From Punica granatum (lineage: Eukaryota > Streptophyta > Magnoliopsida > Myrtales > Lythraceae): a stretch of DNA of 64,000 nucleotides. Shown here piece by piece: positions 23,395 through 35,100 of this stretch; position 1 is the stretch's first letter, and every line of letters begins with the position of its first letter. The DNA lies in assembly GCF_007655135.1 (NCBI RefSeq), contig NC_045130.1:15934001-15998000 (forward strand), written 5' to 3'. The notes under the pieces were generated by a model. It was not told the origin of the DNA and made no database searches. It saw only the letters and a program-made list of their open reading frames with translations. The position numbers and the translations under genes were made by a program.

Positions 23395-23710
23395 CCGACA
23401 CACATGTATCAGTATAAATATATTCATGTGGCGACTCACCTATTTATCCCAATGCACTTGTGTCTGTGAGTATGCACTTGTTTCGACTCAATTTTGTGTG
23501 TCAATAAAGTTATGAACCTGTGTTGACTCAGTTTTTTGTGTCAGCAAAAGGATCCCTCGCACTACGCATTATTAGTGGGTCGGCATAGACTCACTCTTTT
23601 CTCGATGTACATTGATTGCCTTGGCAAAGGTCATTTCACATTAACTTTTCCCTACACATGCCCGGTGCATCGGCATGAAAAGAGTCGGGAAAAACTATTT
23701 TCTTGTAGTG
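23395..23710. mobile_element. CACTA (En/Spm) transposon right end
   Basis: The segment ends in CTATTTTCTTGTAGTG (23695-23710), the complement of the CACTACAAGAAAA terminus of plant CACTA elements. The preceding 300 bases hold scattered sub-terminal repeats around CGACTC/GAGTCG (for example GGCGACTCACC, TTTCGACTCAA, TTGACTCAG, AGAGTCGGG), as expected for this class. No matching left terminus was found in the window upstream, so the element is truncated or solo. Confidence 0.6.
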
Positions 23711-23868
23711 TATATACTGGCCTGTCAAATGATGATTGATTAGTTCCGTGTTAGAGATTGTGGACATTCTTGATCAAGTTTGTGCTTAAGAGAACAAGTC
23801 GCATCAAGCAGTAGGAGCTCGACATCACTCATCGCATCCTTTATTGTAACATGCATGTCTTCTGCCAT

Positions 23869-24428
23869 TAGGGGTATGTACGAATACCGAGTATACCTGG
23901 AACCGGTCGAAACCTACCCATTATGGTAAGGTCCGGGTAACTCGTATTGAAAATAGGGTAACGGGTATTAAAATAAGGAACCGGTGAAAACTGAATCCGA
24001 TTTCGGTTCTTATATATGAGGTACCTAGAACCGAAATCGATACTCGAACTCGAATAATAATTTTCCTCATTATATGTATAATTATATTTAGATATTCCTA
24101 TATTTAAAAAATATAGTCACTAATTTAAAAAAAATCTAAATCTACGTCGACATTCTGTTTTGCGTTATTACTGATTATAAATGAGACATTTTCGATTTTA
24201 TTTAGTGAGACAAAAAAATTTACAGGTTCCAACAGCGTACCTAAAACTTGTGATATAATATAAGTTCCAATTAGGTTCCACTTCCATAAATCAACATGGT
24301 AGGGTCCGGTTCCAAAATCTTGAAATTTGTCCCTTACAGGGTAGGGTCCAGGTATCGTTAAAAAAGAGAGAGTACACGGACCCGCATACTCCTATTCTGC
24401 CCGACTCTATGGGGACCATTTACACCTA
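23869..24428. repeat. Probable MITE with TAGG(G)GT ends
   Basis: It begins TAGGGGTATGTACGAATACC and its complement at the far end begins TAGGTGTAAATGGTCCCC, giving short inverted termini. The interior is rich in GGTAGGGTCC/GGAACC phrases and AT-rich in the middle. It is non-coding, with approximate boundaries. Confidence 0.4.
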
Positions 24429-25499
24429 GTGGCTCAAGAGTGTCTTTAGGATTGAGCACTCGCACATTCTTCGCATTTACTTCAGGAATGAGAAAGGAAT
24501 CGTTCGTAAATGGATCTCAAAGTTTGAGGTCTAGAGGTAATTGTAAGCATCAAATTGTATGAATCAAGTTCGATGGAAAAACTACGCTCAAGCTAATTAC
24601 CTTGTGCCAGTATTACTAGGACGATGTGAATGAAATTGCTAGAGAATTGCTAGGCAAGTCTGATCTCATGTTGAGAACTACAGCAATGTGAACATCGTTG
24701 CTTCTTTCGTTAGCTCATGAATTAGAAGCTACATAGGTTTGCTTCTTTGTTAGCTAATAAACTAGGGGGGAGAAAGAAAATGGGCTTATTCGATAAAAAT
24801 GACAAGTTACGGGTGTTTTTTTAATAAATCAACTGTCAAATTTAACGGTTGTTAACGGTCGTGACGATTTTGGAACAAAAATCAAATCTTATGCAATTTG
24901 AGGAATTCTGAAAACACGTTATAAATCTGGAGATTTCTGAAAGTCACCTTTTCATGTAATTTACTCAAAATAAAATGAAACGATATTAACATTTTTTTAT
25001 TTCATTTCAACGATTTCATTATTTAATTTCAGTTATAAAACTTGAGATGATAATTCAATTGTGCTGATCATTTTTCTTCAATTTGACGAAATGAATATTC
25101 CTTAAAATTCATTCCATCAGTTTAACAAATTTAAACAACGTATTACTGAAAATTTTGGAAAAAAATTGGAAAAAAAAATGACGAAGATGAATAGGCATAT
25201 TTTATTACGCGTGGGATAGGGTGATTCGACACATCTTTCCTTCAAATAAGGTCTCAGATTCGAAAAAAAAGCCACGATTGTGAGATATTTGTGCCATTAT
25301 GCATGGGCCAAGCTTGCTCGAACTTGGATTAGTCGGGTTCATTTGGCTTTCACACACCATATGGTGCGGACGATAATACTTTAAATATGATTATATTAAA
25401 CTTATTAGATTCCATTTCATTTCATTTCCCTGTACCATTGAAAGCTTTTTCTTTCGTCATCAGCAATAATAAGCTAATAGGAAACAATGACCGCGCTTC
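24429..25499. other. AT-rich spacer
   Basis: No coding exon, RNA gene or bounded repeat is recognisable here. Confidence 0.4.
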
Positions 25500-26340
25500 G
25501 TAGCTGGTCAAAAAATTACCTCAAATGATTTGTTAGATAGAAGTGATATTAATATAGGTAAAGAAACCTCTATATTCCCAGTAATGTCCCCAGGAGTTAT
25601 GTCATATCCAGAAGTCGACGTCATACCAAACTCCGTAACCGACTAAGAGAATGGCATGATGTCCATGATCTCTAACCGATATCTTGCAGTTGTACAAGCT
25701 AAACTATAAGTTGGAAGAAATTCTTAGTGATTTAATCTTAAATATAATAATAAAAAGAAATAAAATATAAAAATTTCTAAAATATTATTACCGGTGAATA
25801 GAAATGAAAAGAATGATCTATAATGATCGTCGTGACAGCGGGCTGCTGACGAACAACAGCCATCAACGACTCCCCACCGTCATGCTCAGTCCAAGTAGAC
25901 CAGCCATGTATATGGTACCTGCCGACATGTTGTAATTACAAAATTAACAAAACTAAATGAAAGACATCATTTAAATCTATTTGGGAACATTATTATTTAA
26001 AAAAAATGTAAATTTGTAATTATTTTTAAATTACCTGGCTATGATCAATATTTTCTTATGTATATCCATACGATTATGATGAGACGTTCAGTATCTCAAC
26101 ATTTTTTTCTCAATTTATATGCACTATCTTACAAACTAGCTTATGCTCAAGCTCGTTTAACAAACTTAATTTAAATAAAAAGACATACCCTAATATATAC
26201 GTCAAACAGCCATTGTGGGTCACGATATCCCTCAAACGGGTAAACAGCGGCCAGATGAATCCCATAAGCAGTAGCATACTGGAACACCTATTCCGGATAG
26301 TATCTGCCTCTACCTTGATCAATTGGGTAGTACTCGGGCA
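25500..26340 (-). pseudogene. Papain-like (C1A) cysteine protease pseudogene, copy 1
   Basis: Three exon-like blocks on the reverse strand resemble the C-terminal half of papain-family proteases. Block 26340-26160 carries YATAYGIHLAAVYPFEGYRD, the 'YPY' region. Block 25920-25790 carries RQQPAV, IIIDHSFHFY and an unusual inserted HGWSTWTEHDGG. Block 25670-25520 carries the catalytic-His motif HGHHAILLVGYGV and the catalytic-Asn motif HNSWG, preceded by an in-frame TGA (FWI-stop-HNSWG). The N-terminal half with the catalytic Cys is absent. Stops in at least two blocks make it a pseudogene. Confidence 0.6.
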
Positions 26341-26814
26341 GAGCATCGAATACTTCTAGCTAGGACAATAACTCTATCTGATGATCGTGCAATCAATGTA
26401 AACTCTTGATGGCACTGCTAGAAGCAAAAATCCCACAAGTATCCATAACGAGAAAAATTTTCATTCAATAAATTCGAACGATCTTATAACAACAACAATA
26501 ATACTATAATATTATATAATATAATGCTGGCGACCACATGAATAAGAAAAATAGCATTTTGGAAGAAAATATGCATTGATATGTTAGAGCAACATAGTTT
26601 TGATTCAAAAGGCTTTTTAGTGTTAATACTGATAATGAACTTCTTTTGTATAGAGAATCTAAATAAGAACTTTTGAGAGAAAAATAGCATGATGAAATGA
26701 TATATTAGATAGTTGTGGTTGAAACATAAGTGAAAATAAGACAAAGGTCTAAGTTCATGGCATTCTGTGCATGCTTTTCATTTTAGGTAGACTAGAAAAC
26801 AATGTCTGCGCTTC

Positions 26815-27225
26815 CCGCGGGTCAAAAAATTACCTCAAATGATTTATTAGAGAGAAGTGGTATTAATAAAGGTAAAGAGACCTCTATTACCCCAATAATG
26901 TCCCTAAGAGTTCTCTCTTATCCAAATGTCAACGTCATGCCAAATCCCGTAACAAACTAAGAGAATGGCATGACATCCATGATCTCCAACTTATCCTACG
27001 GTTGCACATGCTAATCTGCAAGTTGGAAGAGATTTATGGTGATTTAGTCTCAAATATAATAATTAAAAGAAATATAATATAAAAAATCCTAAACTATTAT
27101 TACCGGTGAATAAAAATGAAAAGAATGATCTATAATGATCATCGTGACAATGGGTTGCTGACAAGCAGCAGCCATCAATGCCTCCTCACTGTCATCCTCG
27201 GTCCAAGTAGAACAACCATGTATAT
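26815..27225 (-). pseudogene. Papain-like (C1A) cysteine protease pseudogene, copy 2
   Basis: A head-to-tail second copy of the last two blocks of the preceding pseudogene, diverged by roughly one base in seven by eye. It keeps the catalytic-His block (DHGCHAILL) and IRENS-stop-GHYWG, where Trp of NSWG is a TAG. The stop present before HNSWG in copy 1 is absent here, so the two copies decayed independently after duplication. Confidence 0.55.
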
Positions 27226-27479
27226 GATACATGCCGACATGTTGCAATTACGAGAAAATTAACAAAATTAAATGAAAGACATATTTAAATCTGTTTGGGA
27301 ATACTATTACTTAAAGAAAAATGTAAAGTTGTAATCGATTTGAAAAAAAATGGAAAATTGAAAAAGATAAAAAAAAAGGGCCCCGTTCGCCCCTAGGTCA
27401 CATAATATGACCTGCAATCATATCTTGTATAATCTAAATAAAAGTTAGGGAAGAAGTTTTTGGAAATAAGTTGTCTGAC

Positions 27480-27930
27480 TATAGTGACTGGATCATTTGG
27501 CCAACGGGTCGAGTGGATTATCTAATACTCCATTCGGGTCGGATTCGAAAACATTGAAGAAAGGGAGAAATTAAAAAAGGGAAATTAAAAAATTTTAATA
27601 AAAAAATAAATGTGAAAGTAAATGGCCCGACTATAACAATCAAATTATTTGGCCTAATGAATCGATCGGATTACCTGGTACTTTATCCAGATCGAATTTA
27701 ATTCGAAAACACTAAATAAAAGGGAAAAAGAAGAAGAAGAAAGAAACTAAAAAAAAGGGGAGAAAATAAGTGGTGAGTGGGGAAAATGTCCCCCCTTACG
27801 AACGCATTACCTGATACTTTATGTAGATTGAATTCTATTCGAATACACTAAATAAAGGGAAATAAACGAAGAAAGAAACTCATAAAAGAAAAGGAAAATA
27901 AGTGGCGAGTGGAGAAAATGTCTCCACTAT
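27480..27930. repeat. Diverged tandem repeat, about 140-base units
   Basis: Successive units each contain a TACCTGGTACTTTAT-like phrase, a 'GATCGAATTTAATTCGAAAACACTAAATAAA' region (quoted in part: ATTCGAAAACACTAAATAAA) and an AAGTGG.GAGTGG.GAAAATGTC end. They are seen at about 27540-27650, 27660-27795 and 27805-27925. Non-coding. Confidence 0.5.
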
Positions 27931-28112
27931 GGGACCTGGTTTAATATCTTGTACAATACTTGTATACCTTCGAAACAAAAACATATTTTCATTATTGCAT
28001 ACCATATCAAATTAAAGAATTCAAAAACATTTATGTTGTTTTTAGAGGAGTTTTAATAATTAACTCTTAATAAAAAAAAAAGATGTATACGGTTGAATTG
28101 CGTAAAATGTTT

Positions 28113-28184
28113 TCAGTTGCCGGATCTTAAACCCCGGTCTCTTGGCTGAGCGCCGAGTAGCCTAACCAACTAGACTACAATGGA
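28113..28184 (-). pseudogene. Decayed tRNA-Glu (CTC) gene
   Basis: On the reverse strand the 72 bases match the plant nuclear tRNA-Glu layout. The A-box TAGTCTAGTTGG is intact, the anticodon loop CGCTCAG keeps CTC, and the end GCAACTGA pairs poorly with TCCATTGT. The B-box reads GGTTTAAGATCC instead of GGTTCAAGTCC, and the anticodon stem has mismatches. It is either a dead tRNA gene or the head of a tRNA-Glu-derived SINE; no SINE body with a poly-A tail is obvious. Confidence 0.6.
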
Positions 28185-28767
28185 TTTAGTACAGGACCTG
28201 CACTAAAACATTAATGACGTTTTCCATGTTTGACAAATGCGAAAATCACACCAAATACAATTATGATTCTCTCCCTTCAATTGAAATTCAATGAGGACTG
28301 CACTACAACTATCTATCCCGTTAATATAGAATGTCATGTTGAAATTCACTTAGTAGCAAACCCTATATATTAAGCGACTGGGTCTAATGTGGGTATGAAC
28401 CGTAAATCCAATTTTTCTTTTCATTCCACAATTCAAAAGATTGTCATCAACACATGAACATCGAGTTTTCATTTTAAAAAGAAGAATTAGTCAATTGGAC
28501 TTGTCGGATTATATAAGCATGTGTAATTATTAATCATCCTTCTGTGGACTTTATGGGAGAGACACGAATCATAAGATTTTATGCCATACGGGGAGATGAA
28601 CTCTCCCATTTGATGGTATTGTAATGTATGAAAACTAGAAAATTATTGAGAACTTATGGGTCAAATCTCCTTTGAGGCTTGAAGTCAGTCAGGGATGGAA
28701 CCAACAATTTTCTTAGGTGGGGCAATATGTATATCATCCTTAGAAGTAAAATACCCGGAAAATACTA
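28185..28767. other. Spacer, nothing recognised
   Basis: AT-rich sequence without open frames of note or repeats that I can bound. Confidence 0.4.
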
Positions 28768-29395
28768 GCTTAATTTTTAATCCGCAACCTGTACCTTTTT
28801 TTTTCTTTTCATTTTAAACCTTTTTTTCTAGTAGAATTTTGTCTCAACCTTTTTCATTTGGTTCGCTCTTGGGCCTCTGATATTTTTAAAATTGAAAAAT
28901 ACTTATGTGAAAATTCTTTTGTTTGAATAAAAATTGAAAACCTTGAAGGTTGAAAGTGGGAGGGAGAAGGGAGGGGCGGTCGAGGCCTTACCTACACCCA
29001 CCACCGCCCTAGCAAATTAAGATCCCTCGATTAAGAGAGGAACTAGCCCCCTGTCCTCTTACGAGGTTATCAGCGACCACAGAGGTTGTCAACAACCTTG
29101 TTGGGCAGTAATAGCTACCGATGAGACTCTCACCTTCCTTTCCTTCTCCCTAGCTCCACATCTGGCATTCAATTTTATTTATTTTTAATATGAATATAAA
29201 TTTTATTCTTTATTTATTTTTTATACCCATCAAAATACCATGTCAACATTTTTAATTAATTTCGATTAAAAAATATCAAAGGACCGAAAGTGAACCAAAT
29301 GCAAAAATTGGAGGATGACGAGATTCAATCCGCAAAAAAGGTTTAAGATGAAAAGCAAGCGAAGAGAAAAGTTGAGGAGCAAAACTAGCCTTTTT
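28768..29395. repeat. Long-hairpin element, family D, copy 1
   Basis: Inverted arms of about 120 bases: the left arm contains CATTTGGTTCGCTCTTGGGCC and the complement of the right arm contains CATTTGGTTCACTTTCGGTCC, with further matches around ATCCGCAA and CATTTTAAACCTTTTTT. The outermost right end, on the complement, reads CTAGTTTTGCTCCTCAAC. A GC-rich centre lies at about 28960-29150. It belongs with the elements at 42447 and 55475 by its termini. Confidence 0.55.
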
Positions 29396-32109
29396 TTTTC
29401 CTTAAGGGTTGTTTGGTTCGTGATATTGTGGTCGGGAATCTCGGATTTCCGTCCATAATCCGTGAACTTTCCCGCATTTGGCAAGAAAGAAGAGCACGGG
29501 AATCTCACTTCGGGCTTTCCCGGGCTTCCAAATTTTCCCTGTCAGTCTTTCCCCCATGACATAGGTGGTATTGTTGCTGGGGAAAACTTTCCCACCAACA
29601 ATATGTTGGAGTTATTGCTCTTGCCCCATGCAAGAGCGCCAACTTCATTTTTTTTTTCAATATATATATATATATATGCACTTTAAAATTTTTTTATAAT
29701 AAAGAATATGTTTTAAATTCATTTTACTATTTATAATTATTAAAAATGCAATTATTTTTAGAATGCAATTATTAAAATGAAATATTATTAATTTTTTCAG
29801 GGTATAATAAAAGAATTTCTGTGCGTATTTATAAATTTTATTTCTAATTATTTACTAATATATTGTATTATTAAAGTGAGGACATTATCTAAAATGACAT
29901 ATTTTTCCCATCAATCCATTTCTTTACCAAACACCATAATATTACATTACCGTATACTTTCCCAGTAATACAATGTACTTACCAAATACAGTAATGTAAT
30001 ATTCCCAGAAATCTGATATTTTCGAGCTTACATTCCTAGCAATTTAACAATTCCAATAATCTAACAATCCACGAACTAAATCACATCTTAAAAATTACCT
30101 ACTCTTCTACCTCTCTCTTTCCCTTCCTCTTCTCTCTCTCCACTAGACCCAACCGTGGCTGTGGTCTATTATTTTTTACGAAAGATCCCATGAGATAATT
30201 GAAATAAAGAGAACAGTAAAATAAATAGGCTTGTAACGAATGAATTTTATATAAATTTATTTTCATATTAGACGCGTAGTCCAGGCGGATCACAGTGTAG
30301 TAATCTATAATGGTTATAAGAAAATCCCCCGGGGCGGGGGGTTGGGGGTGGTGTGGAGGGACATTTGACCTTGAACACACAGACGACTCCAATCCTACTC
30401 GAAGTGGCCAATATGGACGATTGGTCTTCGATGGCCTTTCTTCTTTTCCTTTTGTTATTCCAGGATCTACCAAAATTTCCTGATCACTTGGTCTCGATCT
30501 CTCTCTCGAATAAATTCTTAGGTATATAACTGAACGCAAAGTGTACACAAATACCACGTATTTTCAGCTCGAAGTTGCTCGACTCTGTGAAAGTATATAT
30601 GAGGCGTGAGAGGGTTATGGATGAAAACGATGCAGTGTAGTGCCGAAGCCCTTGAGACTAGTAGGTGATGGACAAAGCCTGCTTATTTTGTACAAAGTAC
30701 GTACCAGTTCTTGCTTATAATTTTCGGTTGTGTTCTTGACTTAGGGGAATAACATTAAATTTAGTGTCACAGGCCCTAAACGAAATTTGGTTCACAAAAT
30801 CCAAGAAAAAAAAATCCCAAATTTTTTTGTTTTCTTTCCTTGGTTGGGATGAAATATAATTGCTTTTTAAGTGACTCAACAGTAAATTGAACTTTTAGTA
30901 TGTAGATTTTACCTGCAGTACAGGAATTCAAAACACATTAAGAGGGGACCAGAGCTAAACTGATGCCTAGTTATTATTCTCAGTCAACAGAATGAGAAGG
31001 TCGTTGTTTCACTGAAGAATTACTTTTACTTTTTTTTTTAATTGTCCCTTTGAGTGCATCAATCTGTTATGGAGTCGATCAATATGGTATTTGCTTAGTC
31101 TTTATCAGCTAGTGGTCACATGTGTGTTGATTATGAAAGGTATACAACAAGATAATAAGAAGATGATAGAGTTTTGGATTATTATTTTTTTGACGACCGA
31201 GGATTATGTGATATAACCGATTCGTATCAACATTGACAACATACGGGCAATGGTTGGTATGTGCATGAAATTCTTGCATAATTCTTCTTGTCTTTTCCTT
31301 CTCAATCCTGTGTAATAGCTCTCGCTAAGTACCCATAGACGTGCGTACGGACTTTATAATCTCTTGATCTCGTAATTATCGTGCTCGTGTAGGGCAAGAA
31401 AAGGTGAACTTTAAAATAAACAGAGAAGAGGGAAAAGAAGAAAAGGCAATGCATAAAAGAAACATGTAGGAAATTCACGTACGGACGTGACCCCACGGCA
31501 ATAATATGTGCCTTTTACTTTCACCAGCTATCAGTATTAACTTAAAAGGGGATCGATGAATATATCTACACATATCATGTCATATGCGATTTGTACGTGA
31601 AAGTTTCAGTGAACCACACGAATTTTTTTGCTTTGGATTAGTCGGTGTCTCTCAAAAATCAGACATTAAGTCCCACTCCCATCGGAATTTTTAATGCTAG
31701 CTGTTAATTATTGTACAGGGCATGCAGATTATTTCATCTTCATCGACAAGATTTGGCCCCGATGAATTCTGCAGAGTCTGCTCAACTGACGACAGAATTG
31801 GTCCGATTCGTTTCTCTTTTTGATCTGCATCTTCTACTATTTCATATGATTTTCCCTGAACACAAGAACGACAGTAGTTGAAAGAAGCCGCGATGAGTTT
31901 CTTTTGGGGCAATTAAAATTGTAGTACGTATTTGATTTCAACGTCCTGATATTGAATCAAACATGAACGAAAGCCTCTTCCTTCTTAGGCTTTCAGCTTA
32001 CTTCTAGCCCAAGATGAGAGACACCCCTTTCCCCCTATTTATTATGTACCAAAACAATTAATTATGATGGCCTCCTCTTTGCAGGCGCCTTTGTAACTAT
32101 CGTCATTTG
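29396..32109. other. Repeat-derived spacer and 3' flank of the endoglucanase gene
   Basis: A probable element spans about 29405-30085, with GTTTGGTTCGTGATATTG at the left and TAGTTCGTGGATTGTTAG on the complement at the right. From 30090 to about 31900 I see no domain-bearing frame. The reverse frame 31697-31912 (71 codons) is not supported. The last 100-200 bases should contain the 3' UTR of the gene ending at 32110. Confidence 0.35.
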
Positions 32110-35100
32110 TCAGCTCGGATCCGGATTTGCGGTGAAATAAGCGAGCGCCCCGACCAATGGAGCATTGATGTAGGTGGTTGGCTCGGACTTCCTGAAATCG
32201 ACCCGGTTGTCGTCGTATGCATCGTCCTCCCCGGGCCCACCAACCACTGCCCCGACCAGGACGTTCGGGTTTGGGCCCGAGGAGTTGAAGTAGACAGAAC
32301 CCTCCTTGCAGGCGATGAACTGGGGGTGGTCCCTGATGGATGGCAGGGACGATCCTCGGTGGTGGATCCGCTGCGGGTAGTAGTTCCCGTACCCGACCAT
32401 GTAGGACATGCCCTTGGGGTTGTCCCCGAGGATGTAGTCTACCTGGCGCTTGGCCTGCCGGCGAAGGGAGGCTGGCCCCACCGAGATGCCGCCGCAGTTG
32501 ACGGAGGACTGTGGGACACGGGAGAGGTAGTCTGCGTAGACAAGGAGGAGGAAGGCGATGGTGGTGGCGTGCTGGAGGTTGCTGCCACCGGGCTTGTAGA
32601 TGAGGCCGCCCGGACTGTACTCTATGTGGGAGGAGGTCGATTCTGGGATAAGGGTGCACATGAAGCTGTCTGCAGAGGCCTTGTAGGACTGCAGATCGTA
32701 CATGTTTCCTTCCAGGAATTCCTGAAACGTTTAATTAAAGCAATTCGATAGCAAAAGGAATTAGTGATCTAGCCTCTTCTGTGGTACTGTTTAACATTAT
32801 GATGATCTGACTGAAAGAGTGAACCGACCTTGGATACGAGGACATTGAGACCGGCGTGCTTGTTATCCCAGCCAAACTCATTAATGTTGTCATCGGCGCC
32901 TAAAGTTTTCCGGTTGCTCTGTATGTAATTCAGGTAAGTATCTCCCTGGGTTGCTCTCCTAAGCCATGCTGCTCCCCAAAGTAGCTCATCCTATCGCAAC
33001 CCCCAAGCAGAAGATTAACGAAACACGCCGACAAATCAGTAATTCCCGAAAGCGTAAACGGGGTTATGGTCAGTTTTGCATTCCAAACAACAGAATTGAC
33101 TTGATGAGTAATCCAACAATCGGGGAGGGTGCCAATACGATATCTTGGATATACAGTAGAATTTCCCGTACCTTAGAGGACTGTATTGTACACGAGTATA
33201 TTATCCCATGAAATAGGTCCTGTCGGTTTGTTTATTTATTCAACTGTACGCAGCGTGCGAATCTATCTTTGCCAAATGAAACCTTATCTGTTTTGCTTTT
33301 TTTCTTTTTTGATGAATACGTTATCTGTTTTGCTGAGAATGCTTGAAGACAAAACTGCCTCCCAATCACCACCAACGTCAGTCACAAATCACGAGGATTT
33401 AGTCAAATTAATTACTACCAAACCCCACTTAAATCAATTTTTTTAAAAAATATATATATAATGTTAATATTTGATTGTATTATTATGTATCTTCAACTTG
33501 CGAGGGTGATTAAGTATAACATACAGAGATCAGATTACCTGGTACCCGTCAAAATCGCAGTAGAACGGGCAAGCCCCGCCTCTGATGTTCTCGTTATCGC
33601 TGTAAGCCCCCCTGTAAGTATCTGCAAACTCAAACGCCTTGATGGCATTTCTCAGGAGAGTTTCGGAGTATCCCGGATCCGATGATTGGAAGGCCATGGA
33701 CGAGGCAGCCAGGGCTGCAGCGGTTTCTCCGGCGACATCAGAGGCGGGATTCGGCGCATCAACCGCGTAGACTGTCCTTGCTGTGTCCATATCCTCTGGT
33801 CTCTCCCAGCAGTTGTGGTCTACGTTCGGATCACCCACCTGATCCAAAAAGTAGGCACCAAATTAACCACTCAGCAAGAAATTTTACCAAACCTCTACTT
33901 AACCCACAAGATTCAGTCGAAACAAACAAACAGGTCAAATTAGCCCGATGATTGGTTCAATATAGCTTTTGTTAAGTTCTTTCTATCCATGAGAATCGAA
34001 TCCAAAATTTTTTCATTTAAAATAAAAAGAGTATGCTATTACATTACAGTCTCTTTTCTTCGTCGACATTGAGATTTGGATGACATGGAACAGTAAATTA
34101 GAACGTGACATTCTCTTTTGTGGAACCGATAGATGACAAGGATGGAAATGGGCACCGGGGGAACATAAAATAAGAAGAGGACAATTTCTTATAGATCGTG
34201 ACCGTGCAGGTCACGGGGCTTGAGGGAGAAAGGTAGTCCAATTGTTTAAAAAGGAATCAAATGGGCAAGAAACAATGCAATTTGTTCATCTTCGTATTGT
34301 CCCATAATGTCTTTCATGCGCCGCCGTCAATGCATGTACATTCATGCTAGACAGTTGCATAACTGTGCAGTGTACAGTCGTCGGTTCGATTCCATGATAT
34401 ATCATTGGTTACTTTACTAACTTGACGAATTTAAGGACTGCCCATCAACAGGAAACCATAAATTATTAATAATCTTTTTCACGTGAAATAATGTAAACTC
34501 TCTCATTGATAATCAGTTCAAGAACCAGTCAAGAGACACAATTTACGCTTGCATAGATGTTCATGCAAATTTAAGATCCCAACCAGAAAATAAAGGTACA
34601 GTAATTAATGATCAACTTGCAATTAGAAAAAGGATTAATGAAGACATAACCAAACAGCTCTTTTAAGATTGCAATAGTCAGTAAACAAGACAAACACAGG
34701 AACCCAGGAAGAGATTGGGAAATGGGAAGGGAAGCGCCCGAAATCCCAGTTGAGTAAAATTTGAGAAAGTATTTTATTAGAGGGCAGTTCTTGCTTGGAC
34801 CCATTTCAGGGAGAAAAAGACTGGTGAGGGGGGGGGGGGGGGGCGTCATATGAGTCCTCTCGCTCAGTGACTTTTCAGTTATAAGAGAGATCAAAGTGCT
34901 GCTAATTGTGGAATTGGAGGAACAAAGAGTTGTTTCAAGAGGAGCTTCATCGGTCATTTGACGAGGCATCTCGTATTGTGGATATTTTTCCAAGTTTTAC
35001 TTTGACAAGAAGCAGTGAGATCCGAGCTGATCCGAGCAGCTTGAAGACATGGCAGTTTGTTAGCTGGACGCGGCCTCCTGTAAGCTGGTTCAAACTAAAC

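Noticed and set aside
32107..32751. 214-codon frame on + across the endoglucanase
   Set aside because: Antisense shadow of GH9 exon 4, whose reverse-strand translation has clear family motifs.
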